A stretch of 64,000 nt of DNA from Bilabrum cf. latius (lineage: Eukaryota > Bigyra: Bicosoecida > Bigyra > Bicosoecida): assembly GCA_965178125.1 (NCBI GenBank), contig OZ237751.1, positions 1-64,000 on the forward strand. Reading direction: 5' to 3'. Positions 24,201-38,000 of this stretch are shown here, in pieces; positions within the stretch are counted from its first letter, which is position 1; every line of letters starts with the position of its first letter. The translations under genes were made by a program, and so were the position numbers. The notes under the pieces were generated by a model. It saw nothing but the letters and a program-made list of their open reading frames with translations, did not search any database and was not told the DNA's origin.

Positions 24201-25705
24201 CGAGCGACTGCTTGCTGCTGGGACAATTGGACGATAGCACAGTGGGCGTCGATGCGGACTAGGTGGCGGGACTGCCATATGCACTGGCATCTGGAGGGTA
24301 GCACGGATTGCTGCCTGCCACACCTGGCGACCGTCACAAACTGCATGGCTTTGGCGACTTTGGATATCACCAACGGCCATCAACCCAAAGCCAAGCAGCC
24401 GCAAAGGGTGGCTCCGCTAGTAGCGCTGCTGATGGTCCTGGAATTGAGGGTGTCACGGGCGAACGGGACAGTCGGAAGAGTGGTGATGCAGGTTCTAGTG
24501 GACATGGTCGGCGACAAGGTACCAGAAGCACCACCATGTCAACGTCGCAGTAGATGTCGAGCAGCAGTTCAAGTGGCTCATCAGGCGGAGAGGATGGCTT
24601 TAGCCCAGAAGATACCGACAAACCAGAGTTTCCTCCTCGCCCCGCACTGCAGCCGTACAAGGAGAAGCCCCATGACGTGATGCCCGGTTTTTTCTATTTC
24701 CCCTCGCCGTTTATCTGGTGCCCCATGATCCCGCCGTTTTTGATCCCTTTCTGCCCAACGCCGATTCCGTAGATCAATATTCTGCTGAAGATGATGATCC
24801 CTGGCGTTATTCGCCCCCCAATCGATCAGATATTGGCAGACTTCATGGTCGGGGTGGATGCTACACAGCAGATTTTCCTCTGTATGTTCCCGATGATGGA
24901 TGCAGGTGGAGCTAGACGTGGACCGCCTGGGCTGATTCAATTGCAGAGCGGATTGACGCACGTTTCAGAGCAATCTGTCGAAAGTCCAGTAGGGCTTCTT
25001 GGGCCATTGGTTGGCTCAGGTGCTCGTCGATGGGGGCTGGGTAACGCGGCTTCGAATGCTCTAGTTTAGTTGGATGCGAGCCATATTGCATCGTTTGAGG
25101 TACATGACCGCGCACGCGCTTCTACGACATTGGAGCACAGCGGGTCTTCATCAATGCACACCGGTTTAGTCACGCCGGCTTTGAAGAAGCAGTTAGCTGG
25201 TGCTGTCAGTCACCCGATCGCCAACGACGTGGCAGCTGTAATTGCAAGCAATGTGCATCTTCAGTCGCACGCTCCATTAGTTGCTAGGCTTGCAGGCGCT
25301 GTTCGGGACGAAACCTTGCATGCTTGCTCAAGCGATGTATCGGACGGAATCGGGATCGCGGCGGCAGCAGCTATTGGGGGTGGTCTCTCGGCTGCAAGCG
25401 GCCGAGGTTCGAGCTTGCTGGCAGATGATATAGCGTCTATATCTCCAGCATCAATGGTTCCGGTGCTGAGCACGTCGGTCGCCCAAGCAGTCGCGGAAGG
25501 GCTTCTGTAGGACACACATGACTTGGATGCGTGCGCTGCGTGCCATGCAACGCGCTCATAGTCAGATTGCGACAAGTGCAGCAATCTCAACGGGTAGCGT
25601 TCGTCGTCTGGGGTGGCCACGGAATGGGCGAGTGTTTTATCTCGTCGGATAGCCGTCGCGTTGATGAGGGGGCAACACGAACTTAGGAGTGTACCGAGTG
25701 ACTGA
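18296..25705 (+). CDS. Giant secreted IPT/EGF/EF-hand protein
   Basis: About 2469 aa in one frame, stop TGA. A signal peptide is clear (YVLHFILIASVGLFCSA). An IPT/TIG-like segment (TPSTGPRGGGTWLVVEG) lies near residues 566-612. EGF-like modules follow at about 720-760 (CSGNGAC ... CDCNPGWVGQ) and 820-860 (CSGHGTC ... CDCDKLYLGPDC). Two calcium-binding EF-hand loops are complete: DFDGSGCVSAAE at 969-980, and DAD-Q*-NGEISPWE at 1005-1016, whose fourth position is a TAG (21317-21319). Around residues 2128-2160 there is a very hydrophobic Pro/Phe/Met-rich stretch. The C-terminus carries CAAC-x9-CDKC, a possible zinc knuckle. A calcium-stabilised surface or matrix protein is likely by inference. 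The middle third shows no domain I recognise. Confidence 0.85.
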
Positions 25706-26043
25706 AGCTGGTGACTCAGTGGTGGCCTTTTGACTGACTGTGTGAGTTGAATGTCTCGGCATAAACTTAGAGTAGACTAAGTCCAAGTATTTGCTGTAAA
25801 TCTAAAGATTCGAAGTTGCACGCACAAAACAATCTGAAATGCCACATCCAGATCAGAGCTGGTCAAGATTCTGGATAATTCTCTGATCGTGCATCGCGAG
25901 ACCTACAGTCAGACTCTGGACCGCCGGCCAATTCCCGGCTCCCATCAGTTGGCAAGAAACAGTCCCCCGCACCATCCAGAACCAGATCAAAATCCCGATC
26001 TCTCCATGCCAACGCTGACGTCACAACTACAACTTTTGCAATG
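25706..26043. other. Convergent intergenic region (338 bp)
   Basis: It lies between the TGA of the giant EF-hand gene and the TGA of the giant minus-strand gene and should contain both 3' untranslated regions. An ORF on the minus strand overlapping its right part (25863-26252) is in a different frame from the giant gene and is treated as a shadow. Confidence 0.6.
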
Positions 26044-29000
26044 TCAAGGCGGTGTGCTAATATTGGCTGCGTAGTCCGCCCCCATCCCGAACAGGTGCCG
26101 AGCTTGCCGCTCAGAAAGATCGTATGGGAACCCGTCAATGCGCTTTCCGGAGCTCTTAAACCAGTCAGCAATAAACTCTGCAGTCGCATTTGTGTTGGTC
26201 GATTCGAGCCCCTGCCTGGTGAACTCCTCCCTAGAAGCCAGTTGCACTTCACTCTAATTTGTACTCAACCGTGACACCTGTGCCTGCAGAAATGTTCGGT
26301 AGTCCCCTGGCTGGACTGCTTGGGCAAAGCGGGCATCAGAAACTAGCTGTCGAGCAGAGATCCTGGCGTCAGCCACCATTTCACGATACAGTCGCTGGGT
26401 CCGCAGCATCCAATACTCCATGGTCACATCCGACTCGCCCCTCCAGAACTGCAGCGACCCATGCTTTCGCGAGATGGGAGTGTCAAATAACCTCCACGAT
26501 GCATCGTGAATGGCAAGCATGCACCGATGTCTGACGCGGTGGGCTACGCTTGTATTTACATCAGCGTGTTGCTGGTCAGCACAGATGGCTGGTGCGTCAT
26601 AGAATGCAGTGCTCGGGCGATCCGAGCTGCCGCGGCCAGCTGCAGCATGCAGCCAATCCTTCACATGCTCTTCTGCCCAAGCGCGTTCCTCCTTTGAAGG
26701 CTCGATCCCCTATTCCTGCCTATCGCGTAGCCTGTCTCGTTGAAATTCGTACCAATAGTGAAGGATACGCTCCTTCATGTTAGCTACCTTGGCTTCAGCA
26801 GCCCGGCCGCTGCTACCCAGCTCCGGGAGAGCATCACCGACGGTACCATGGTCCCTGAAGTAGCCAACTTGTTTCGACATTGCAGATGCAGCCCTCTGAG
26901 CAGAATCTAAACTCGTTTGGTCCACCACAGACATGGCATTAGCTTCGACACTCTTCGCATGCGCAGCCTTTGCGATGGTCTCGCGACTGCTTTCATAGGC
27001 TAGCTGCAGAGGATCCTGATCACCAGCTTGCTTCGATATCGACGCAGCCGACTGCGAAGAAGCCAAATCAGAGAAAATACCATCGACATTGACCCTACCC
27101 TTGGCATCGTCTTCTTGCACTGCTTCTGATGGTTGCGCCGTGGGCTAATTCAGAAGTATCGCCGAAGAAAGCTGCAAGAAAGCCGAATTGACTAAGCTCG
27201 AGCCGCCAATATCAAAACTCATATTCGTGGGGTGGTGTGCTTGCTGTCGACTCGACTCGGTCGGGGCAACACTCGCAGCCAATGTGCAACTTGTCCCATC
27301 GCGATCAACGACAAAGCGATGGCCAGGTTTCGGTGATGGCATCGTATGGCAGAAGTCACCGAGAGCCTCCGCCCTGGCTCTGTCCTGCTTGTTCCGGGAC
27401 ATGCCCTTCAGGTCATCCATCCAGTTCTAATACCTCTTCCACCCCATGGATTGCGCATACTGCTCAGCTTCAGTCTGCTCCTGAATCTCCTTTCGGCGAT
27501 TGCTATTGTCCTAGGATCGACTACTGCCGGAGTCTTCGGTTCCTTCCGTCTTGGAATGCACAGCATCTGGCAGGGCGCGCACAGGCCCTAGGCCTTGCGT
27601 GTCACAACCATTTTTCTCATGATACTTCCAATCAGTCTCAGCGAATTCCAGCGACCGAGAGGGTTGGACAGTAAACTTGGTGTAGAACACGCGTAGAAAT
27701 GCATCTCCAAATGTCCAAAGGTCAAATCCAGGAATGAGCTGCGTCTGTGGCGTGAACGCAGTGACGCATTGAACCTGATCGTAGCTCCAGCCCAAGACGG
27801 TGTAGTCTTCCTTGGTAAGGGTGAACGGAGTGCCTCCTAGCACGAATGTGACGTCCGGCAAGTCTTCTAATCCATCACAAGTGAGGGCCACTGACGTCTC
27901 TTCCAACAATGCTAACATGGGCCACACAGGACCAGAAATGAAGAAATCACCAGATCGAATTGTGGCTCTGCAAAGCGCTGGAATGAAGCAAGGTCGAATA
28001 CTTCGCCCATTCACGATGACATCCGACAGCATCATAGTCCAGGACGGTAGGAGAAACTTGATCCCTGGCATGGGGAGCGGCGCGACCTTCTTGAAGCCGC
28101 TTTTGGCATACTGTGCCGGGGCCTTTTCAAAGAAGAAACAGCCACCATTATCGGCAAAAAACATGCTGAACATCTTGGTGAAGCTCGATGGAAAGAATGG
28201 CGGCATCGGCCACAGCGGGAAATTCTTCGGGATGGGCACCGGTACCATCGGAATGGGGTAGAAGACTGACCCACAGCGCATGAAATCGATTATATTCAGC
28301 ATAGGGTCCATCGGAGCCAGGTCCCAAGGCCATGTCTCCTCCCAATAGGCAAGACCAACCTTGCCAGTGTGGTTGAAACCCATGTGGCCCACTGCCCCCA
28401 GGTCCAAGATCCCCATGTGAATCGGAGCCCCTAGTATAAACTTGCCAGCCAAGTTGACCATGGTGTGGCCGCCGATCCCAATGACTGACATGATCTGAAA
28501 AATACCGGCTTCAAGTAGGTCAACTGGTGCGACCACTGGCGGCATCTATGGGATGAACATGCCGCCGAACATCGGCACCTTCTTGCAGCCATCCATGAAA
28601 CAGGCCGCTGACATGACCCACGTGACTGCCAATCCTGTATCGAGGGTGACCCATAGCTTCTTCCCGCCAATATTCACATTGGCCTGGAAGTCCGATATGT
28701 ACTCCTGACCGCTCTTCAACCTGAATATCTCTAAACCTGTCCCTCCTCCTTTCTTTGGCGGTCCACAGTGCCACCAGTTGCACCTGTCGAGGTGGAACTT
28801 GTTCTGCTTCCATCTGCATGGGCATGGGTGCCTTGAGGACTCAGAGCCGGGTGAGCTACTGCTCCACTCGTTCTCCTCCTTGAAGTCATTGTTGGCCGCC
28901 CAGTCTCCCGGCAGACTGGACATTTGCCAATCGAGATCAGCAGCTGTGATATCGCTTGGATCAGCATCTGACGCATCATGCGGAAGCATCTCTTCTGGTT

Positions 29001-32000
29001 CCTCGAGATCCCATACGCCCACAGGACCTTTGGCAAGGTCTGATTCTGACGGTGCCCACACGCCAGGGGGGCCGCAATCTAGTGCGTCGGCATCGGTGAG
29101 AGAAGCCGATGCAGCAATCTCACCACCCTCATCAGCTTTCGTCTGCTACTCGTGGTATCTCGAACTTGCGCCGGTCGTCTAAAACGTAACATCTCTCTCA
29201 AGTTCTGCTGGCCCACGCTAGGCTATAGCACCATCCTCAACAACGCCTGCCCTGGACTTACGAATCTACCCAAAGCTGGCGTCACGTCGTGTTGCAGACT
29301 TCCTGGCAATTTCTGCGACACCTGCTCTGATTGCAGCCGCATACGGCTTGTCTGCGTTCGATACTGCCGCGCGATCCTATGTAGACATCTACCGCAGATC
29401 TGGTGAAGCAGGCGAGGCAGGCGAAGGATCGAAAGTGTGCTTCGTGAATCGCAGATCTGGGACCCAATCGGGTTCAATGCGATGTGATTGATCATGCGAC
29501 CCAAGCTACAAGAGACCAGGGGCAGATGATCCGTCCAGGTACTTGAATAAGACCGAGCTGCACACCCGTGATACCGGCACTTCGCACGACGTTGCGTTCG
29601 TGAACTGGCCGTAGTCGAACTGCGGGCCACCAGGCCTTCTAACACACCTAGTGCCTATAGATGGCGTTGGGCGGGTTCGGGGTACTTCACAGGCTTGCCT
29701 CGATTTCCATTGCGAGTAATCGTACCCCATCTCAGCGCCTCCTCCAGCTGGTGCACGGCAGCGGCCTCCCCTCGCAACTCTTCCGCTTGACAAGTCCCGT
29801 ATCCTGCCTTTGCGGGATGTCGGATCTTCGCACTCTTCTCTGGTAACAAAGAGATGCTCAAACGCAAGAACGGGCACGTTGGATGGGGGACCAACAGCAG
29901 CAGCAACTGAGTTGTCGCCTGCTGCTTGCATATGAGACGCACGTCGGTACTCGAGAGGAGGCAGACAGACACCGTCAGACAGGCACTCTGATCGTCGGAC
30001 GTGCTCCGTTGTTCCGCATGTTCCATACTCTAGGCACTCCCTCTTTGTCGTGAAGGACGGATTTGAGCACACACCTGACTCGGAGTCGCTTGTAGGCGTC
30101 AGTCCATCGTGCCACACGTTCGTGGGCATGAACACGCATGGCTTCCCGCTCGCGGTGAAGCTTGCCAAGCAATGATGACGCACCCCCAATCCTGCACCAC
30201 GACACGAACAAGTGCCGAACCGCAGGCAGTCATCTTTTGATAGCTTTGTGGACTCTGAGCAGTAACCCGATTCTGAATCAGAATCACCTGGCGTGAACGT
30301 CGGGTCTGCAGCCCACATGATGCCACCGTCGGACCTGCCCCGTCCACCGCTTCCTTTTGCAATGTCAAGCTGCAGCTAATTGAGAGCTGCATCGCATCGC
30401 GGACCGATGTCGCTGGTATCTTCTACGCATCTGAAAAGTGCCACGCCGGACGTAGGCGACCTCCCGAGCACCTACCATCGATGCCCAGCTGTCCCAGTAA
30501 TGGTGTGCATATCCTACCGGAAGACAGCGGAGAAGCCAGCCAAGTCTATGACCCCATTGCCATTTAGCAGACTACGCATGCTACGAGAAATATGCGGAGC
30601 ATTCGTGTTCTGTCTCAGGATCTTCATAGAGGATACCCGAAGGGGGGCATGCCCACCAGATCGCAGTCTGCTGTCGAGGTACAGCGTGACGCTAGAGGCA
30701 CCCACAGTCGAGTACGCAGCCTTGCCAACTAAGCGGACTCGCAATGGAATAAGTACCGCCGTGTTGGGGTGAGCCTTATCCGGGGGACTGATTGGTAGCG
30801 GCGGAACTGTGAAAGACAAGCTCGCCTGCTGTACAACCAACTCTGCTGTTGAGATGGAACATAGTTCGCGACCGAAGGGAAAAATACTTGAAGACTCTAT
30901 TCCGTTCACTGCCTACTGAGCGGTGGCAGCGGCACTAGTACACAGCTGTACCGACGCAGAACCAGCCAACGTTCCCCTACGGTGACCCTCAAAAGGCAAC
31001 ATCGGACCAGACCGGACCTATTCGTTGGAGAATGCTTTGAAACTAGGTGAAGTTGGCATATCTGACTTCCCGACGACGCTATTGAACGCTGCAGTAGTTG
31101 CGACAGTTGACTGCGACCATGTGGACGAGACTATGCGACTCTTTGAGCTGCCGGGGACGCTACTTATCTTGCTGCATTGCGACGGCTCACGTACACAAGC
31201 AGTGAAGTCCCAGCCGAGACTACCGCTGTGCGAGCGGACCGAGTGTTGCACTCCTTGATCAAGCAACGTGGTACTTGCGGAAATTTTGTGAGCTTGCAAC
31301 GCACTAGCTCGACGAAGACTTGAATCAGCTTCGTAGCTCCACAGGGGCACCTCAAGCCCGGTTGGCCCAGAGTCAAGAGGCACCAGTTCAATCGAGTCCA
31401 CTACTAGCATACGAGAGGCAGGTGCTGCACCAAGCACCGCAGTCGGAATATCCGCATACCACGATGAAACAGCAACTGGCTCACGCTGCTGACATGAAGC
31501 CCCCATTTGATTGCAGTTCAAAAGCAGACTCGTTGGTTCTAGCCGAACCCAATCCAATGGCTTCATGGAGATTGGAATCCTGACCAGCGAGCCCGCCTCA
31601 CCGGGAGCCTCCACAAGGAGCCTGACCTGCTTTGCCAGAAGTGTGCACCCGTGTGCTACTACGGTCCTGGCAGGATGCTTCGGGCTAGGCACAACGCACT
31701 GGCCCGGTGCTCGCGTCCTGTACACTAGCCGGATGCGTCCTTGCACACCTTCAGATGCGGGAAGATGAATTGCAGCAAGGCGATGTTTTGCTGCAAGGGG
31801 CCAAACAAGTGCCAGACGGAGCAGGCTGTTGGCAGGCATCGAATCCCACCCGAGCTATGCTTCAAGTGGGATGGATCCAGCACTATGGAGACCTCTTCCA
31901 GTCGCGAAGCCATCCCACAACTGTCCATCCATGGACTGCATTAATGAGTATGATCCAGGCAAGAGCGCAGGGAGAGTGCACACACTGGATGGAGGCAGTA

Positions 32001-35000
32001 ATGCCGTATACCTCTACTGCAAGGGGTTGCCAAGCTGCGACCCTCGTACGAAGGCAGCGTCAAATGATTCAGTATGCAGTGACTATGAGCACTCAACGTC
32101 ACCAAATCGTGCGCGAGGCATCAGCGAAGAGACTGCATGCCTGCGAGGGGGCAGCACCAACTGCTGCTGAGCCCCAGGCTCAAGTCCGAAAAGTACTTTC
32201 GGAGAAACTAGCGGTGGTAGCTCTCCTGGGCTGTATTGAAGCGACAAATACTCTACACATTCTCCCTCGAATCCATGCTTGCTCGTCCGTGCTTCTCGCA
32301 TTGCAGTAACTAGCCGTGACTGGCACAAATCAATAGCTGGCGCATTCTCAGCCGCGGCCTTCACTACAATAGATACATTTACGCTCTTTGATATAGTGCT
32401 GGGCAGCCATCTCTCGCGTTTAGGCCTGTCTAAACTAGATAGGTGCTCCCAAGCGGTAAAATTCCAATGATCAGATCCCACAAAAGCCTCTATATTGCGC
32501 AGTGGTGGCGCTACGCAACGCAGCGCACCTCCGACGGTGCGCCACTGGGCCGATGTTTCGGCAAGGGACTGAAGTTGCTCGGCTGTAAACTGAGCACTAC
32601 CACTGGCCACTGCATGCGAGTCAGAAACTACGTTGTCAGAAAATAGAACAGCCGGAACGAGCAGGCCCTCAAAGTTGCAAAACACGCTCAGTTGGACATG
32701 TTGACGCTCAGCTAGGATCATTGCAGCGTGAACCAAGCCGCGCTAGACCCCAAGGAGGGAGATGACGGTCCCTCCATGCAACGGCGCCTTATCTGGTACA
32801 ACGCGAAGTCCGACAGGGGCATACTTTTGCCACACTTCACTGCACGCCTCGTGTCCCAACCCGGAGTCCGCCGCGCTGCAGAGGGCTGACCGAGTGCGGT
32901 AATCCGCTTCATGATTCACTGACCAACACACGCGCATTGCGCTGTCAGGGGCATCCCAGTGTTCGCCAGCATCAACAGAGAGTACAAATGGCGCACAGAC
33001 AACGGATGAGGATTGCGTTTTCACCCAGCATCCTTTGCAATTAGAGTTCCGAGACACGGCCTGAGCATAATCCGAAAGCTTCGGAATCGCACACGAGACT
33101 GTGCTCGACGCTGTGGCTGCCTGATGCCCCTAGGAACTCAGCAGCGGCGAATGATGTATTGTCGATACAATGCCAAACCCACAACGCACAAAAACTGGGA
33201 CATTGGAGAGCCTGCTACGCGCACCAACAGCTGCCAGGTCTAGCAATACGGCTCGCTTACTAGCAGGTGCCTCAACACGAAGTGAGGTACACGGACCCGA
33301 AGCAGCTTCACAGAATCGAACAGAGGTAACGTCGATGTACGTGAAGTCTGCCACAGCCGGGGCTACCCACGACTTGCCTCCATTCATTGAGAACTCAAGC
33401 TTGACGGTAGCTGCTTCGTCTGCAGCTGCAGCCTTGCGCGGAGGAGCAGTACAATGCCACACCTCCCCTTGAGGGCCGGCCTCGTCCTTTGTAGCACGGA
33501 TCTCAACGAGGGATACTGCAGAGCCCAGCTAGTTCTTCTGTTTAGCTTCTTGGCAGCACTGCTATAGAGCAGCACCACTTCGGAGCTCTGCCACGATTCC
33601 AGGGCAAACCCGGTCTGCAACTGCAAGTCCATGCTAATCCAGATCCACATTTCCAGTCGCAGGGCTGTACGACCACGATTTGTTTTGGGGCAGCATGGCA
33701 TCCAGCAGCGTGGCTCGCACTCTTTCAACGAGCAGCATGTAGTTGCCGTGCTCCTGATCACTGAGATGCCCATCCTGCGTCTCCGCGTGGTGCCCGTAGA
33801 GCATTGCTAGCGCAACACCGGCTACTCCAGATGCGGATATCTTTGAGTTTTGCTAGGAAGCACTAGAATTCGTCATTCGTACTTGCTCGCTTGGGCAGGA
33901 CGTCTGGACGCTGTCCTTCGTGTCTGGGTGCACTGCGACAAGCGCTAATGCAACAGCTGCTCGGATTTTCCCAAAATTATGCATCTGTTTCAACGGCTCA
34001 TGGGCACTGTGTACTCCAAGTCGGTCCGCCCATTCGCGTGCAATGGGCTGCGTCTGTAGATAGTGCGGACAAAGCTGCTACGCTCGCTCCAGGAGTTCCA
34101 GTCGGCACTGTGCTGCCCTTGAGGCAGACTGTGTCTGCACCAAGGACTGTACAGGCTTCATCCATTTAGAATCTGGTTCAATTGCACCGACGACAACGCT
34201 GCCAAAGCGACAAAGCGCCATCGATGAGCTACCGACAGCGTTGTGCCCGCCCAACAAAAACTCTGGCCGTAAGTTGGTCCCTCGGATGGATACAACGGTG
34301 CCACCAGCTGCTGGGCCACTCATCGGCCAAATGTTAGTGACTTCGCTGACGCCCAACCTCACAAAGCTCTGTGAAAAGTCGTCTCCCAATAAATCTCGGA
34401 CTTGCTCTTTAGAAAGTGAGCTGGCACCTGAAAGAGTTTGGCCTGGGCCAGGTCGTACGTCGTCGTCTATCCGATCCAACGGCACCACGTCAGGAAATGC
34501 CCCTGCTACAATGAGTGCGTCTCTCAAATAAACAATGCTGGATGCGAGCCGCCTTGAAGCAAGCGTATCAGATGTGGAAAGCAGCTGCGTGGACGGAGAA
34601 TCCATAGACCATCCCACTGTGGCCAGCACGCGTCTTTGCTTCCACTGAAACACGTGGATAGGTACAGGCCCATAGTACTCCACAATCCGGCTATCAGCTG
34701 ATGTCATGACTGGCAAAGATGCACATACTGGATCGGACCACGGCGACAGGTGACGAAGGTGGGCAGATGCGACTTGCATGTAGCCTCTTGCAAGAACCAC
34801 CAGCAGAGGGTCCCACAACGAGTGAAGAGGTCCCACTTCAGCAACCAGCTCAAGCTTGTCGGTCGGAAGCCCCAAATGTGTCTGCAGAGCTGACACTCTA
34901 CCTCGTACCCGTTCTACGAACCTAAAGAGTGGCAAATGGCGGATCGCCGCAGTGGAGCTGCCGCGATCAGTCACACTTCCGGATCGCTTCGAACACTACC

Positions 35001-38000
35001 TGGCCATAGCTTGCAAAACACGGGGCTCATCATCAGCTGCCCAGTCGCCTTGTGGTCCGGCGGCCGCTACAGCCCACATTGCCCCACTTGCGCCGTTGCA
35101 TTGAGCAGCCAGCGTCCAACCTTGGTGCATGAACGGCCCAGTGGCATTGGCAAGATCACCAGTTGCTCGCGGTTTCGAACGCTGGCCGAGTTCTCCCAAT
35201 CCGTCCAGGACAACCGCAAACTCCACGGCGACGACTGTCCCGACTGCAACAGGGCTACCCCCCCTAGAAAAATCAGCGAAAACCTCAACTACTGGTCCAG
35301 GGCCCGTCAATGATCGAACTGCACGCGGGGAAGCTGGGCTCTCGCAGGTAATGGAGCCAGCAACGAGACGCAACTAATCGCTGATTGCTCCTAATTCACT
35401 GCCAGGCAGACCGTCACCCTGTGCCAGCTAAATACGCGCTGCTACTTTTCTCTCACCAAATCGACACCACACAAGACGAGCCTCGCCCGATGGCAAAGAC
35501 AGCAGCGGAGCCGGGATTCCTCTTACTGTCACGGTCTGGCCACCGAGCTAGTCGCCATGCAATGGCGACGCAACGATCTAATACCCATCTTGGCCGAGCT
35601 TCATGGCTTCAAATATATTTTGGGCCGTAGTATCAGCGCGCTGGAGCTAGGTGTAGTTCAAAAAGCTCGAGTCCATCACGCGCATGCGGCCAGCAGGCCA
35701 GAAAGCATGCCCATCGTCCAAAGAAACCTCAGCAAGCACTGACATGGTGGCATACCCACGAAGGGACCCTAGACTACCCAAGGATTGTATTGGCTCGGGA
35801 GTTGGCCTTGGTGCTTGCAGCAGTGAGCAGCCCGGTAATCGGTGCACCACATACGTTGAAACAGTCCTGCAAACGTAATTGGCACTGGGGCCAGTCCATC
35901 TTTGTGAATCCAAGTCAGGCGACCAAGCTACATCTGAAGGATCTGGAAAGCTATCGCTGCCATACAAGGCAAAATACGGTTCAACAAGAGACCGATGGGC
36001 AGACTTGACTCCATCGCCACACGTAGCTGTGAGCACTGCTTTCGACGCGTCACACACAGTGGAGAGGATGCTGCTGTATCCAGGCACGGGCTGTGCTTGC
36101 TACGAAAGGTAATGGGCAGCTTGCATCATAGTACGCAGTGGGATGGCCGCTGCAACCGCTGTCGGCACCCTGGCTCCCCTCTCTCTAGCAATGACCGCTG
36201 TCGTGGACAGCAAACGCTTCCATAAGCAAGGTAGCCAGGGCTTCGATTCACTGCACTGAATGTGAGGACTCTGAAGAGAATGCCCCCCTCTGTACGCGCT
36301 CAAGGCGTTAAGAAGTCTGGACACGTTGAGCTGCATCGAATCGGCGGCCCTCAACGCTTCCAGAATGGCTCGAACCTCAACAGGCGATGCGGCACTCGCT
36401 CTAGAAAGGCCACCAAGTGCTACCTGGGCAAGATCACTCAGAAAGATCGATTCCGCGCTTGAGTTTGGTGCATGCAACCTTTTCATGCCAATGCTAGGCT
36501 GATACAGCTTGCTGGGTCTCGATTTCGAATCCATACTAACAGCTGGTATCTGCTCACTTGCGGAATGGTACGCCTGTACTCTACCAAGAGTGTTTTCGGA
36601 CGACTCTCCAGGCATGGGCAGCGTTACATTCGGATCCTAAAGAGGAAACAGCTCGCTCTTGAACCTTATGGCCTATGAACCAGTCGTTTGCAGCAGGGAC
36701 TTTGCTGCCACCGAAGCCGCATCGGTGGCCCTGAAGGCCTCAGCTATGGCAGAGATGGACGGAGTCTAGCATATCGCGGTGGATGTGGCCCGGTCAACAA
36801 CAGCATGCGTTACAACACTGCCTCCGAACCGGCACAGCGCTTGCGTTGCATTTAGCATTTCTTCCAATGAAAGTGCGAGCCGTAGCTTTAAAAGCCCTGT
36901 TGCTGGCTTCCCGCTTGATCCTGCTCGACTAAATCCGCGGAGCGGCACCCTGACCATGCCGACGTCGTTGCCAACTACAGTGCTTGGCACTGGACCAGCT
37001 GGCTGGGGGTGTGGATGGTAAAAAAACTGCGGGTCCGGGGACTCCTCAGCCACAGCAGGCCCGTGGCCGCTATCGGAACCGGTGTGCTGGCCGTTCGGGT
37101 AGAGGCTTCGGTCGCCATATCCCGGGATGGACGACTTGATCTGCTTCGAAGCCTCACGGTCGAATCGAGTCTGTGCGTCTGCCATTGCACCAGTGAGCTT
37201 AGGTGGCTCCTTGGCACTACCACCCCCCCCTGAAAGTCCATGGGCGACGATAGGAGTACTGCCGGCGCCACTCTCTGTGCCACTTCTCAGCTGCTGCACT
37301 ACAGAAACACGAACAGGTACGCCGGCTGGGTGAGCATGGAGCGGGGTCACACAAGCCAGGCGCGCAGGCATGCTTTCATGAGTTGCTCCAGCGTATTCCG
37401 GCAATAGCTTGTGCTGCTACTATAGTACAGTATTGTGCAGTTTCGCCAGGCTCCAGCGCTTGCTCCAAGATGGTAGCCGTACATCCCCGTCCAGGGAGCC
37501 ACGCAGTGTTTCGTGCAGCTGCAGCAAACTAGCCGAACTGCTTGCATTTGAATAGACACGGTGGGGTCTGCTCACAGAAAAATGAGACAGAACAATGCCA
37601 GGTGCATCATTTGGCCCGAAATGGCACGTGTGCTGCAGCACAGGGTCGAAGTTGCCATCCAAGACAACCAGAGTACCGCCGTGCATTGGCCCCAGCCTGG
37701 GCTGTAGCGATGTCACCTTTACGAAGTGACGTACGGCATGTACCGTATTACGGCCACCCGCTGCTAGAGATTCCTGCCCGTCGATAGGACCAATATCGCC
37801 GTGATGATGTGCTACCACTCCCAGGCTGTGGTCACCCAGGTGCCAAGGGGTCGGTGGCAGTCCTGCAGACACCAGCTTGCTGGACATGTGCCGCTCCCAA
37901 TTTAGAGCGGCCCACCGCTGGTTCTCTCTCGGATTGCTCGAGTTGATGGATGCTTCGGCCAACTGAGATGCATTCGGTGTTTGTAGCAGAACTCCCACTC

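Noticed and set aside
25863-26252. 129-codon minus-strand ORF
   Set aside because: It overlaps the C-terminal coding part of the giant gene in another frame and has no recognisable domain.
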